Of a stretch of DNA of 49,555 bases, positions 42,416 to 49,555 are shown piece after piece. The position numbers and the translations under genes were made by a program. The first letter of the stretch is position 1; the number at the start of each line of letters is the position of its first letter. Source of the DNA: Nostoc calcicola FACHB-3891 (lineage in GTDB: Bacteria; Cyanobacteriota; Cyanobacteriia; Cyanobacteriales; Nostocaceae); contig NZ_JACJRQ010000052.1 of the NCBI RefSeq assembly GCF_014697355.1, forward strand, positions 1-49,555, given 5' to 3'. The notes beneath the pieces were generated by a model. It searched no databases, was not told the DNA's origin, and worked only from the letters and a program-made list of their open reading frames with translations.

Positions 42416-42978
42416 TTTATCAATTTGGGTTGGGTGTTGCGTTAAGCGGAGCTATTCCGAAGGAACTCGCTTTTTTCCTAGCTGCATTTAATTTCCCACA
42501 GCTCAGTCCACACTTGTTAAGTTCACTTTCTCCGGTGTATCCTGACGGATTCCCAGGATTGGCACTTTTACTTCTCAGAGTTAGCCTTGGCTGGTTGTTT
42601 ATATTACATGGCTATCCCAAGATAACGCATCTTCGACGGTGGGCTGAGTCTCTAAAAATGCCTGTTTTTCTTTGCTTTTTATCAGCTGCATCGATGTTAG
42701 GTGGCGGAATTTTTCTGATTATTGGATTTCTCACACTCTTAGCAACTTTGCCCATTCTCTGCTCAATGATTTTTGCGATATATTTGCACATTTCTGGAAG
42801 TAAGCCTTTTGTAGCTCAAGATCCATACTTAATTCCTCCAGAACAGTATCAAGGTGCTTTAGGACAAGGTGAACCCCCAAGTTGGGAAAAGGCTTTTATG
42901 TATTGCGTTATGCTGATTGCGATCGCGGTTTTAGGCCCTGGTGCTTATTCGCTCGATGCTTTGATTTTTGGACGATAA
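42412..42978 (+). CDS. DoxX-like membrane protein
   Basis: The 188-residue protein has a DoxX-type pattern from about residue 45: LALLLLRVSLGWLFILHGYP (first span), then two spans (PVFLCFLSAASMLGGGIFLI and following) and a last one near the C-terminus (MYCVMLIAIAVLGPGAYSLD). It starts at the ATG overlapping the previous stop. The first 40 residues are poorly conserved in look and include sequence from a common repeat (gcggagctattccgaaggaa, 42448-42467). DoxX proteins are membrane subunits linked to quinone or redox chemistry. The function here is unknown. Confidence 0.75.
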   Translation: MIYQFGLGVALSGAIPKELAFFLAAFNFPQLSPHLLSSLSPVYPDGFPGLALLLLRVSLGWLFILHGYPKITHLRRWAESLKMPVFLCFLSAASMLGGGIFLIIGFLTLLATLPILCSMIFAIYLHISGSKPFVAQDPYLIPPEQYQGALGQGEPPSWEKAFMYCVMLIAIAVLGPGAYSLDALIFGR

Positions 42979-43001
42979 AAGGCTTTTAACTTTCGATTGA
43001 C

Positions 43002-43988
43002 TCATTCCGCAATTAGCAATATTGCGTGTCCGTCAGGATCTTTAACTAGACAACCTTGCCGATAAGGAAAAGAGCGATCGCTAAACTGTACAATCCGCGA
43101 CGATACAAACTGAACTCCGTTACGCCCTAGCTTATCCACTAACTGTTCAAGATTATTTACAACAAGCTCAATTTGCATATGTGCAATATCGCAACTTTTC
43201 CAGTCACTCGGTATAGTCCGACCTTTTCCAGGCACAATATAGTCTAACAGTTCAATTCCCACACCATCTTCAACAGTTCGCAGTGCTGTAATTTTGACTT
43301 CGGCTCCTGGTAAATTATCCAAGCGAGATTGGGTTGCACGCCAGTTGAGACTGCGGCTATCAATTTGCATTCCCAGGAGGTTGCAGTAGAAGTGTAGACT
43401 CTGCTCGGTATTGGAAATAGCGATCGCGCTATGATCGATTCCCAAAAACAAGCGATGTCTACCGACAAGCCGCTCCGCGTCTACGCTGTTTTGATGCCAT
43501 TTATCTTTTCCTTTATCAGGCGGAAACCAAATTAACTCTAAATCATGACCATCAGGGTCTTTAAACTTGAAGGCGCGGACACCACCAGACGCTTTATTTT
43601 CAGGTGGTATTGTCTGGGGAGCAACTGAAATTGGTTCAATGGGAAATGAACGCAAGTGAGCATAAGCACGATCCATATCACTTACCACAATCGCCAGATG
43701 TTGAAACCACAAGTCATTACTTTGTGAATCGCTGGGGATGGGTTTACCCTGAATATTAAGATACTCCATCAACTCGATAAGTTCGTCACCTAATCGCAAA
43801 GTGACAATGCGAATTTTTGCCCCAGTCACACCTTCTAAATCGTTGTAATTCTGTCCTTCAACAGTAATGTCATAAACAAGTTCAAAAGCAAGCGCTTGTG
43901 TATAGAAATACAAAGAGCGATTGCAGTTTGTTACTGTTAAGCCAATAGCTCTAATTCTTTGTACTTTTACATCGGTTTCACTAGACAT
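43002..43988 (-). CDS. Two-domain VOC (glyoxalase/dioxygenase-like) protein
   Basis: I start at ATG 43988 (328 residues), preceded by AGAGG; a TTG two codons earlier is less likely. Two vicinal-oxygen-chelate domains are tandem: residues about 8-155 (IGLTVTNCNRSLYFYTQALA ... FKFKDPDGHDLELIWF) and about 175-325 (IDHSAIAISNTEQSLHFYCN ... VKDPDGHAILLIAE). The usual metal ligands are partly visible (His and Glu positions in domain 2; domain 1 begins GLTVTN without the His). It could be an isomerase, lyase or dioxygenase; the substrate is unknown. It converges on the DoxX gene. Confidence 0.82.
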   Translation of the reverse strand: MSSETDVKVQRIRAIGLTVTNCNRSLYFYTQALAFELVYDITVEGQNYNDLEGVTGAKIRIVTLRLGDELIELMEYLNIQGKPIPSDSQSNDLWFQHLAIVVSDMDRAYAHLRSFPIEPISVAPQTIPPENKASGGVRAFKFKDPDGHDLELIWFPPDKGKDKWHQNSVDAERLVGRHRLFLGIDHSAIAISNTEQSLHFYCNLLGMQIDSRSLNWRATQSRLDNLPGAEVKITALRTVEDGVGIELLDYIVPGKGRTIPSDWKSCDIAHMQIELVVNNLEQLVDKLGRNGVQFVSSRIVQFSDRSFPYRQGCLVKDPDGHAILLIAE

Positions 43989-44072
43989 ATTCAACAGCCT
44001 CTGTACTTATAATTAAGGTTCTGTTAAAAGAGATTATGTCAAGGAAAAAAGCTTTTTTTCACTCCCAAATTC

Positions 44073-45440
44073 TTATTTACTTTTGTCCCCGTCTCCCAAC
44101 ATTTTTAATAATTTTCTGGCAACTAAAACACCTACAACTCCTGCACCAACTACTTCGACTGCTTGCACGACTTTTTTACCTACATCATGAGGGTCAATGT
44201 GGTGATGAAAAATCTCTTCATCCACCCATTCCGTTGTTGCTTTAAAGTCATGAATTGGTGTTGGTAATAGCGTTAAATAAGTGCCTTGACGAATTAAATG
44301 CCCAGATTCGCCTGCAACTTCAAAAACATTAAAAAGGTTAGCAGCAGCATCATTTAACCCCAATTTTAAGAGAGTTCCGCGTATATTAACCTTTGCTGGC
44401 TTAAGGTCTTCTCCTAGAGCGATCGCTTTCAAATTGTGAGCAATATTAGCTCCTTGTTGATAAGCAACTTGGGCTGTAGGTGGTAGTGAACTATCTTGAA
44501 CTGCTGCACAATCACCGCCGGCAAAAACTTCTGGAAAGTCGAGCAATTGCATGGTGGGAGTGACTAGGGGACGGTTATGACGATCCCGATGCTCTTTGGG
44601 AATTGGTAAGTCTTGAATTAGTGGATGAATGGAAGTACCAGCAGTCCAAATTGTGGTATATGTTGGCAGTATGTTAACTTGATTATTGCTCTTATATTCA
44701 ATTGCGTTAGGGTGAACAGCAGTGGCTTCTGCTCCCGTAAGAATTTCAATTGATATAGTGCGTTTTTGTAATTCTTCCTCAGCAATTTGGCGTAGTGGAT
44801 CGTTAATATCACCATCAAGGATTTTTTGACCATGATTGAGCAATACCACGCGAATTTCACTCGAATTGCCTCCTAAAGCGCTATACCAATGTGGGAGAAA
44901 ATCAGCTAAAGTTGCCGCCATTTCTACACCACTTGCACCACCACCAACTATGACTACTGTTAATAGTTTTCGGCGTTGTTCTGAATCTTCAGTTTGGACG
45001 GCTTTGTGCAAACAGTCACGTAAATGACGGTCAAGAGCGATCGCATCTGCTTGCGTCCAGAAAGGAAAGGCATTAACATTCGCACCTTCAACTTGATTAT
45101 AGCCAGTAACACTGCCCAAAGCTAATACTAAGTTGCTGTAATTGTAAGAGTTTCCCGAAGCTAATTTAACTTCCCGTTGATGCAAGTCTATCGATTGCAC
45201 TGTATCTTGTACAAAGATGACACCACTACCTTTAAGTAGTTCCGAAAAGCGCGGGACTACTTGAAAGGTATCCATCTCGCCATCGAAATATTCATACAGT
45301 AGTGGCTTAAAGCAAAAGCGCTCATCTTTATCAATCAAGATAACAGAACGAGGATAATGTTCGTGAGCTAAGTGTAAGGCTGTAAATAGCCCGGTAAAAC
45401 CACCGCCGATAATCACAGTTTGATAAACAGAGTTGTTCAT
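44073..45440 (-). CDS. Type-2 NADH dehydrogenase (NDH-2)
   Basis: The 455-residue flavoprotein has two dinucleotide folds: FAD site TVIIGGGFTGLFTALHLAHE (about 9-28) and NAD site VVIVGGGASGVEMAATLADF (about 165-184), plus ALGSVTGYN and the late FAD motif VFAGGDCAAV. The C-terminal helices KKVVQAVEVVGAGVVGVLVA could anchor it to a membrane. It would oxidise NAD(P)H and reduce plastoquinone without pumping. It lies 209 bp downstream of the oxidase gene series on the same strand, so it is a plausible source of quinol for that oxidase. Confidence 0.87.
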   Translation of the reverse strand: MNNSVYQTVIIGGGFTGLFTALHLAHEHYPRSVILIDKDERFCFKPLLYEYFDGEMDTFQVVPRFSELLKGSGVIFVQDTVQSIDLHQREVKLASGNSYNYSNLVLALGSVTGYNQVEGANVNAFPFWTQADAIALDRHLRDCLHKAVQTEDSEQRRKLLTVVIVGGGASGVEMAATLADFLPHWYSALGGNSSEIRVVLLNHGQKILDGDINDPLRQIAEEELQKRTISIEILTGAEATAVHPNAIEYKSNNQVNILPTYTTIWTAGTSIHPLIQDLPIPKEHRDRHNRPLVTPTMQLLDFPEVFAGGDCAAVQDSSLPPTAQVAYQQGANIAHNLKAIALGEDLKPAKVNIRGTLLKLGLNDAAANLFNVFEVAGESGHLIRQGTYLTLLPTPIHDFKATTEWVDEEIFHHHIDPHDVGKKVVQAVEVVGAGVVGVLVARKLLKMLGDGDKSK

Positions 45441-45648
45441 AAAATCCCTCGCAAATCTTGTTAAATCAGGATGTTTTATCCAAGAAGGGAACAGGGAATA
45501 GGGAACAGGGAACAGTTTTTCCTATTTCCTAGTAACAGACCCCTACAACTATCAAGTAGCAAGTTATGTGTTGGTTTTAAATTCCCATACATTACATTCT
45601 GTTTCCTGTTGTCCGTTAAGAGTTCCCTCTTTAATAATGAAAGCTATG

Positions 45649-45894
45649 CTAGATGAATAATAACAAAGCTATCAAAATAGCGCTGAGAAACACAGCAAAT
45701 CCAATAGCGTATTCAACTCTGCGACTAAAAAATCCGATAGCAGCAATCAGAGCGATCGCTAGGCCAATAATGCCAGCATATTGCTCTTTTTGTAATCCGC
45801 GTGCAATTAGTGGATCTTTACCTGGTGCTGGAGTTTCCTGAATTGTTTTTGGTGCGAGTTCTGAGGCTGGTATTTCTTGCAAGAATAAATTCAT
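45649..45894 (-). CDS. Small membrane protein of the terminal oxidase series
   Basis: The start is ATG 45894 with AGGAG at a good distance, giving 81 residues. After a polar leader (MNLFLQEIPASELAPKTIQE) come two hydrophobic segments, EQYAGIIGLAIALIAAIGFF and VEYAIGFAVFLSAILIALLL. It lies 38 bp after coxC on the same strand. I do not recognise the family. Size and place suggest an accessory subunit, like the small fourth subunit of other haem-copper oxidases, but this is inference. Confidence 0.65.
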   Translation of the reverse strand: MNLFLQEIPASELAPKTIQETPAPGKDPLIARGLQKEQYAGIIGLAIALIAAIGFFSRRVEYAIGFAVFLSAILIALLLFI

Positions 45895-45932
45895 TAAATT
45901 ACTCCTAAAAATGCTGAATTTTCTGAATATTT

Positions 45933-46598
45933 TTATGCCCGCCAAAGGTAGAGAAGTGAAAAAAGAAAGACCCAAACTATATCAACAAAGTGCCAAAACA
46001 GAGTTGTTGCACTTGTACCGAAGTGAGTCTGATTATAATTGCCTGGAATAAATGAACGAATCAGCAGAATTATCTGAAGTACAACACCAGCCAGGACGTG
46101 TAGACCGTGGAAGCCTGTTAGTAAGTAAAATGTCGAACCAACTAACCCTGTAGTAATCTTAAAATCGAGACTTTTCCACTCAATTAATAGACCAACTAAG
46201 AAGTAACTTCCCATTGCGATCGTTATTAACCATAGCCAGCGAAATTTCTTGAGTTGATTACGCTTGAGGGCATTTTCTGCGGGTTGAATGACAAAGCTAC
46301 TAGAAAGTAATACTACTGTGTTAATAACCACAATTGTAGACAATTCTGGCCCTGAAATACCAGGCGGTAGCCAGTTTTCAGTATTCAGCCGTAGAGCAAC
46401 ATAAGTAAAGATAAAACTCAAAAAAATGATGCTTTCTGACAGCAGGAACACGGTAAATCCGAACATTCCTTTACCATGATGATCTTCATGACTCCCGCCA
46501 CCACTTGGTAGGAAGCGCTGTAACCAATTTGGCAAGCGTCGCCGCCACAAATCAAAACGGATAGGACTTTCATCTATATGAATAGTGCGACGTTGCAT
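45933..46598 (-). CDS. coxC: Haem-copper oxidase subunit III
   Basis: The 221-residue protein has five likely membrane spans in the subunit III pattern: MFGFTVFLLSESIIFLSFIF with the conserved Glu, STIVVINTVVLLSSSFVI, WLWLITIAMGSYFLVGLLIE, YLLTGFHGLHVLAGVVLQII (conserved GFHGLHV) and ATTLFWHFVDIVWVFLFSLL. It stabilises the catalytic core. The ATG is directly preceded by a heptanucleotide repeat rather than a Shine-Dalgarno. Confidence 0.93.
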   Translation of the reverse strand: MQRRTIHIDESPIRFDLWRRRLPNWLQRFLPSGGGSHEDHHGKGMFGFTVFLLSESIIFLSFIFTYVALRLNTENWLPPGISGPELSTIVVINTVVLLSSSFVIQPAENALKRNQLKKFRWLWLITIAMGSYFLVGLLIEWKSLDFKITTGLVGSTFYLLTGFHGLHVLAGVVLQIILLIRSFIPGNYNQTHFGTSATTLFWHFVDIVWVFLFSLLYLWRA

Positions 46599-46637
46599 AA
46601 TTCGTAATTCGTAATTCGTAATTCGTAATTCGTAATT
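46599..46637. repeat. Heptanucleotide repeat (aattcgt)5 abutting the coxC start
   Basis: Five exact copies of aattcgt run from 46599 to 46633, followed by aatt. The repeat starts at the base next to the coxC ATG (46596-46598 on the complementary strand), so the usual ribosome-binding position is occupied by repeat sequence with no AGGAG-like match. Confidence 0.85.
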
Positions 46638-46703
46638 AAAATTTGTCTAATTTTTTACAGAATTAATGGTGTGTATGGGGTGAATCCAAAATCCAAAATT
46701 GAG

Positions 46704-48380
46704 TCACTCATTATTATCAGAGTTTTCGATTACTGAGTACTTTGGATTGCCGTAGTCATAAGGAGGTCTTGTGACAATTGGAATCTGTTCAAAGTTATCT
46801 CGTGGAGGTGGTGAAGAAGTTGTCCATTCCAATCCAGTAGCGTGCCAAGGATTGTCAACTGCCCGCGGCCCGTAAAGCCAAGAACCTACGATGTTAGCAA
46901 TAAAAGGCAGTGTGGATGCTCCTAGTAAAAATGATGCCAAGCTAGCGATAACGTTCCATCCTTGATATTGTGGATCGTAGGAAGAAACTCGGCGTAGCAT
47001 CCCTTGTAAACCTAATGGGTGCATAGAGAAGAAGGTAATATTGGCAGGAATAAAGGTCAGCCAAAAATGTAACTTGCCCCAACCCTCAGCATACATTCTT
47101 CCAGTTATTTTGGGAAACCAGTAGTAAATTGCCGCGAAGATTGCCATTGTAATCGTGTTAAAAACGATGTAGTGGAAGTGTCCCACAACAAAGTAGGTGT
47201 TATTAACGTGGATATCAAAGGGCGTGGCAGCAAGCATTACACCAGTAACACCGCCAAAAATAAACATGGCTGCACCTCCCATTGCAAACAGCATTGGTGT
47301 CTCTAGATGTAGCTTGCTTCTCCAAATGGTGGCAGTCCAAGCGAAGGCTTTAATACCAGTGGGTATGGCAACTAACATTGAGGTAGCCATAAAGGTCATC
47401 CGCATCCAACCAGGGGTAGCACTGGTGAACATGTGATGTACCCAAACGAAGATGCTGATTAAAGCAATACCCAAGGTGGCGATCGCCACTGACCGATAAC
47501 CAAATAGGGGATTGCGAGAAAATGCAGGCAGAACCTCAGCAAAAATACCGAAGGCTGGCAGTGCCATGATATAAACTGCTGGGTGAGAGTAGAACCAAAA
47601 TAGGTGTTGATAAATAATCGGATCGCCATTTGCATCTGGTTTAAAAAATTGTGTACCAAAGGAGAGGTCAAGCAACAGCAGAATCAATGCACCCGTTAAG
47701 GCAGGCAAATTAATCAGTTGCAATAACTGGGCGCTGAGAACCGACCAAACAAATACGGGCATCCGAAAAAATGTCATCCCTGGGGCGCGCATCCAAAAGA
47801 TGGTTGTCACAAAGTTGACAGCCCCCATGATTGAAGATATGCCTATTAAAACTAGGCTGACTATCCAAATAAATTCACCGTTAATCAGTTCACCGCCGGG
47901 AACTTGCAGACTAATTGGCGGATAAGACCACCAGCCAGATTGTGCAGTGCCGTTTGGGAGAAAGAAGCTAGATAGTAGTAAAAGACCTGCGGGTGGCAGA
48001 ATCCAAAAGGAGATGGCGTTGAGCAAGGGAAAAGCCATGTCCCGCGCTCCAATCATTAGCGGCACTAAGTAGTTAGAAAGCCCTGCATTGAAGGGAATAA
48101 TCCACAGGAAAATCATGATTGTCCCGTGCATGGTGAATAAACCGTTGTAAAGGGGGCGATCGACCAGATTCGATTCTGGGGTGAGTAACTCAGCCCGGAT
48201 CAGCATCGCCAACAGCCCGCCAATCAGGAAGAAAATGAAGGTCATCACCATGTACTGAATTCCAATCACCTTATGATCGGTGTTGAAACTGAAATATTGC
48301 CGCCAAGTATTACCCTGCTGGTTCTGATAATTTTCCGATTCTCGATCGCTGGCAATCTCTTGACTAAAATCATGTGTCAT
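46704..48380 (-). CDS. coxA: Haem-copper oxidase subunit I, A2-type (ARTO)
   Basis: The start is ATG 48380 (558 residues), with AAGGAAG upstream; an earlier ATG at 48476 overlaps subunit II further. The haem and copper ligands are present: YNGLFTMHGTIMIFLWIIPF (low-spin haem His), WFYSHPAVYIMALP (CuB His and cross-link Tyr), VWVHHMFTS (CuB His-His) and VVGHFHYIVFNTITMAIFAA (haem a3 and haem a His). The D-channel Glu of HPEV is replaced, giving YSHPAV, which marks A2-type oxidases. It reduces O2 to water with CoxB and CoxC. The ATG overlaps the coxB end by 11 bp. Confidence 0.94.
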   Translation of the reverse strand: MTHDFSQEIASDRESENYQNQQGNTWRQYFSFNTDHKVIGIQYMVMTFIFFLIGGLLAMLIRAELLTPESNLVDRPLYNGLFTMHGTIMIFLWIIPFNAGLSNYLVPLMIGARDMAFPLLNAISFWILPPAGLLLLSSFFLPNGTAQSGWWSYPPISLQVPGGELINGEFIWIVSLVLIGISSIMGAVNFVTTIFWMRAPGMTFFRMPVFVWSVLSAQLLQLINLPALTGALILLLLDLSFGTQFFKPDANGDPIIYQHLFWFYSHPAVYIMALPAFGIFAEVLPAFSRNPLFGYRSVAIATLGIALISIFVWVHHMFTSATPGWMRMTFMATSMLVAIPTGIKAFAWTATIWRSKLHLETPMLFAMGGAAMFIFGGVTGVMLAATPFDIHVNNTYFVVGHFHYIVFNTITMAIFAAIYYWFPKITGRMYAEGWGKLHFWLTFIPANITFFSMHPLGLQGMLRRVSSYDPQYQGWNVIASLASFLLGASTLPFIANIVGSWLYGPRAVDNPWHATGLEWTTSSPPPRDNFEQIPIVTRPPYDYGNPKYSVIENSDNNE

Positions 48381-49356
48381 TATTTTGCTTCCTTTTGGCA
48401 ATGTCAGGTTGAGCAGGTGTGACGGTGTACCAGCCGCTATTAAACAATGTTTTTCGTGGTTGGATATTTTCGGCAACCGCCTGATTTACTGGAGTTAGTT
48501 TGCTAGTAGAAGTTTCCGCGAGCCACTGGTTATATCGATCGAGGGATTCAACGTATACATCTGTTTCCATTAAGGCAAAGTAAGTACCGCTAAATTGAGA
48601 ATCTTTCAGCCGATATTTCCCTGGGCGAGTGGGTGTCAGCACGATATCAATGTTGCGCCCTGGAATAATATCTTGCTTTAAGCGAAACTCAGGGACATAG
48701 AAACCGTGGATTACATCCTGCGCTTGCAGATTTAAGCGAGTGCTTTGATTAATAGGTAGATGCAGTTGATTGCTAATAACATTATTTGGATAACGAAAAG
48801 ACCAATCCCACTGCTTAACGAAAACATCAATAGTTTCAGATGCAGGCTTGGGGCGATCTACGGTTGCGGCGGATGCAGGTGCAGATTCAAAAAGAGGCAT
48901 CTGAAAAAGAGCATTCCCCCTGCCCCCCGCTCCTTTTCCCCCTGCTTCTTGTTGGGGTGTATGCAAATGCACAATTTGCTTTAGACCTAAAATATTTAAC
49001 TGCTGATAAATATTGAAGCTTTGGAAAGCAATCCACACTACTAACAAAGTCGGGGTTGCTGTCCACAATATTTCTAGCCTCGCATCACCTCTAGAAGGGT
49101 GTCCCTCGGTGTAGTCTTCTGGAGGGGCGCGATGGAATGCGATCGCATAAACCATAACGCCAATTAGCCCAAGTAAGATAAATGCTCCAATTGAGACTAA
49201 GAAGCTAAATAAATCATCTACCCGTTGTGCTTCTGCTGTAGCTTGGGGAGGCATCCAAGAAAACGCCTGTTGCCCAATCCACCGACTAACGACGAGCAGT
49301 ACTGCTACATAAACCGCTATTAATACATATTCAAAAACACTAAACATAAAATTCAA
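48370..49356 (-). CDS. coxB: Terminal oxidase subunit II lacking CuA (ARTO type)
   Basis: The 328-residue subunit has two N-terminal spans (about 6-25 and 48-72) and a cupredoxin domain (about 170-275: VKQWDWSFRYPN.., DVIHGFYVPEFRLKQDIIPG). The CuA motif CxxxCxxxHxxM should fall at about 251-263; the sequence there is DSQFSGTYFALM, so both cysteines and the histidine are lost. This matches alternative respiratory terminal oxidases, thought to take electrons from quinol rather than cytochrome c. Residues about 133-155 (QEAGGKGAGGRGNALFQM) are an in-frame repeat insertion. It is the first gene of coxB-coxA-coxC. Confidence 0.93.
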   Translation of the reverse strand: MNFMFSVFEYVLIAVYVAVLLVVSRWIGQQAFSWMPPQATAEAQRVDDLFSFLVSIGAFILLGLIGVMVYAIAFHRAPPEDYTEGHPSRGDARLEILWTATPTLLVVWIAFQSFNIYQQLNILGLKQIVHLHTPQQEAGGKGAGGRGNALFQMPLFESAPASAATVDRPKPASETIDVFVKQWDWSFRYPNNVISNQLHLPINQSTRLNLQAQDVIHGFYVPEFRLKQDIIPGRNIDIVLTPTRPGKYRLKDSQFSGTYFALMETDVYVESLDRYNQWLAETSTSKLTPVNQAVAENIQPRKTLFNSGWYTVTPAQPDIAKRKQNNDT

Positions 49357-49454
49357 TAAATTCTCGTTTAATTATTTATCGCAGCAACAAACATATTCCA
49401 GAAACTCGCCTCAAACAAACGCAAGTTGCGGGTGAAATACCCTAGGGCGTGTCA
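49357..49454. promoter_or_regulatory. Upstream region of the terminal oxidase series, cut by an IS
   Basis: Only about 90 bp separate the coxB start from the end of an IS5-like element (around 49444). The oxidase promoter must be in this AT-rich strip or supplied by the insertion sequence. No hexamer pair stands out. Confidence 0.4.
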
Positions 49455-49555
49455 TCAATTGAGCCAGATGACAGAAGCAGCCAGATAAATTGCACCGAGA
49501 AAGTTGGTCGCCCGTTTATCATAGCGAGTTGCGATCGCTCGATACTGCTTGAGTT
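49455..49555 (-). mobile_element. IS5-like transposase, C-terminal end (partial)
   Basis: The minus-strand frame entering from the right edge reads LKQYRAIATRYDKRATNFLG followed by AIYLAASVIWLN and a stop at 49455. This is the C-terminal end of IS5-family transposases (RYDKxAxNFLA..xLASxxxWL). The adjacent gggcgtgtcatcaattgag (49445-49463) is probably the element's terminal repeat, overlapping the gene end. The rest lies outside the window. Confidence 0.8.

Overview
The window looks like a chromosomal stretch from a filamentous, probably heterocyst-forming cyanobacterium of the Nostoc/Anabaena type. The evidence is the dense HIP1 octamer (GCGATCGC) inside and between genes, many heptanucleotide tandem repeats, numerous small palindromic and MITE-like repeats, and the gene content: a NuiA/NucA inhibitor-nuclease pair, a DevBCA-type exporter, pyruvate:flavodoxin oxidoreductase, a CuA-less (ARTO-type) terminal oxidase and a PEP-CTERM protein. 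Both edges cut through insertion sequences (IS630-like on the left, IS5-like on the right). I see no rRNA, tRNA or CRISPR array.

Layout. 1-0.4 kb: an IS630-like end and two MITE-like elements that share its terminal repeat. 0.4-6.4 kb: a coiled-coil exported protein, an RTX-type calcium-binding protein, a DUF697-type GTPase and a GAF-GGDEF diguanylate cyclase. 7-11.5 kb: a small membrane protein, then a TetR repressor facing a devB-devC-devA exporter operon, with two similar operator-like sites in the shared promoter region. 11.5-14.4 kb: an alpha/beta hydrolase, nuclease inhibitor nuiA and secreted nuclease nucA. 14.7-29.7 kb: an extracellular contractile injection system (eCIS) locus. One long minus-strand series encodes a small protein, the inner tube, a 1157-residue low-complexity protein, a tube-baseplate adaptor, the VgrG-like spike, gp25, gpJ-like and gpI-like baseplate proteins and a DUF4159-like protein. 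A plus-strand PEP-CTERM gene interrupts it, and a divergent DUF4157 cargo-like gene heads it. Sheath, ATPase and PAAR tip genes are not in the window. 30-30.7 kb: a HigBA-type toxin-antitoxin pair. 31.4-35 kb: nifJ. 35-35.7 kb: an inverted pair of 97-bp repeats around a 21-bp tandem repeat. 35.7-38.9 kb: an RppA/RppB-like two-component pair with two small membrane-type proteins. 38.9-44 kb: a GMC oxidoreductase, an SMP-30-like lactonase with a DoxX-like partner, and a two-domain VOC protein. 44-49.4 kb: a type-2 NADH dehydrogenase followed, in reverse transcription order, by a small membrane protein and coxC-coxA-coxB.

How the genes work together. The eCIS genes give tube, spike and baseplate plus a candidate cargo, so this is one part of a dispersed injection system. 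The NDH-2 gene and coxBAC fit a plastoquinone-linked respiratory branch: subunit II has lost its CuA ligands and subunit I carries the YSHPxV motif of A2-type oxidases. NifJ would supply low-potential electrons.

The most striking general feature is that intergenic-type repeats have entered coding sequence in frame in several genes: nifJ twice, coxB, the giant eCIS protein, and probably the ends of the GMC oxidoreductase and DoxX genes. A MITE end also supplies the stop codon of the antitoxin gene. The best candidates for something undescribed are the giant eCIS protein with a C-terminal motif shared with its small neighbour, and the unassigned C-terminal domain of the DUF4157 cargo.
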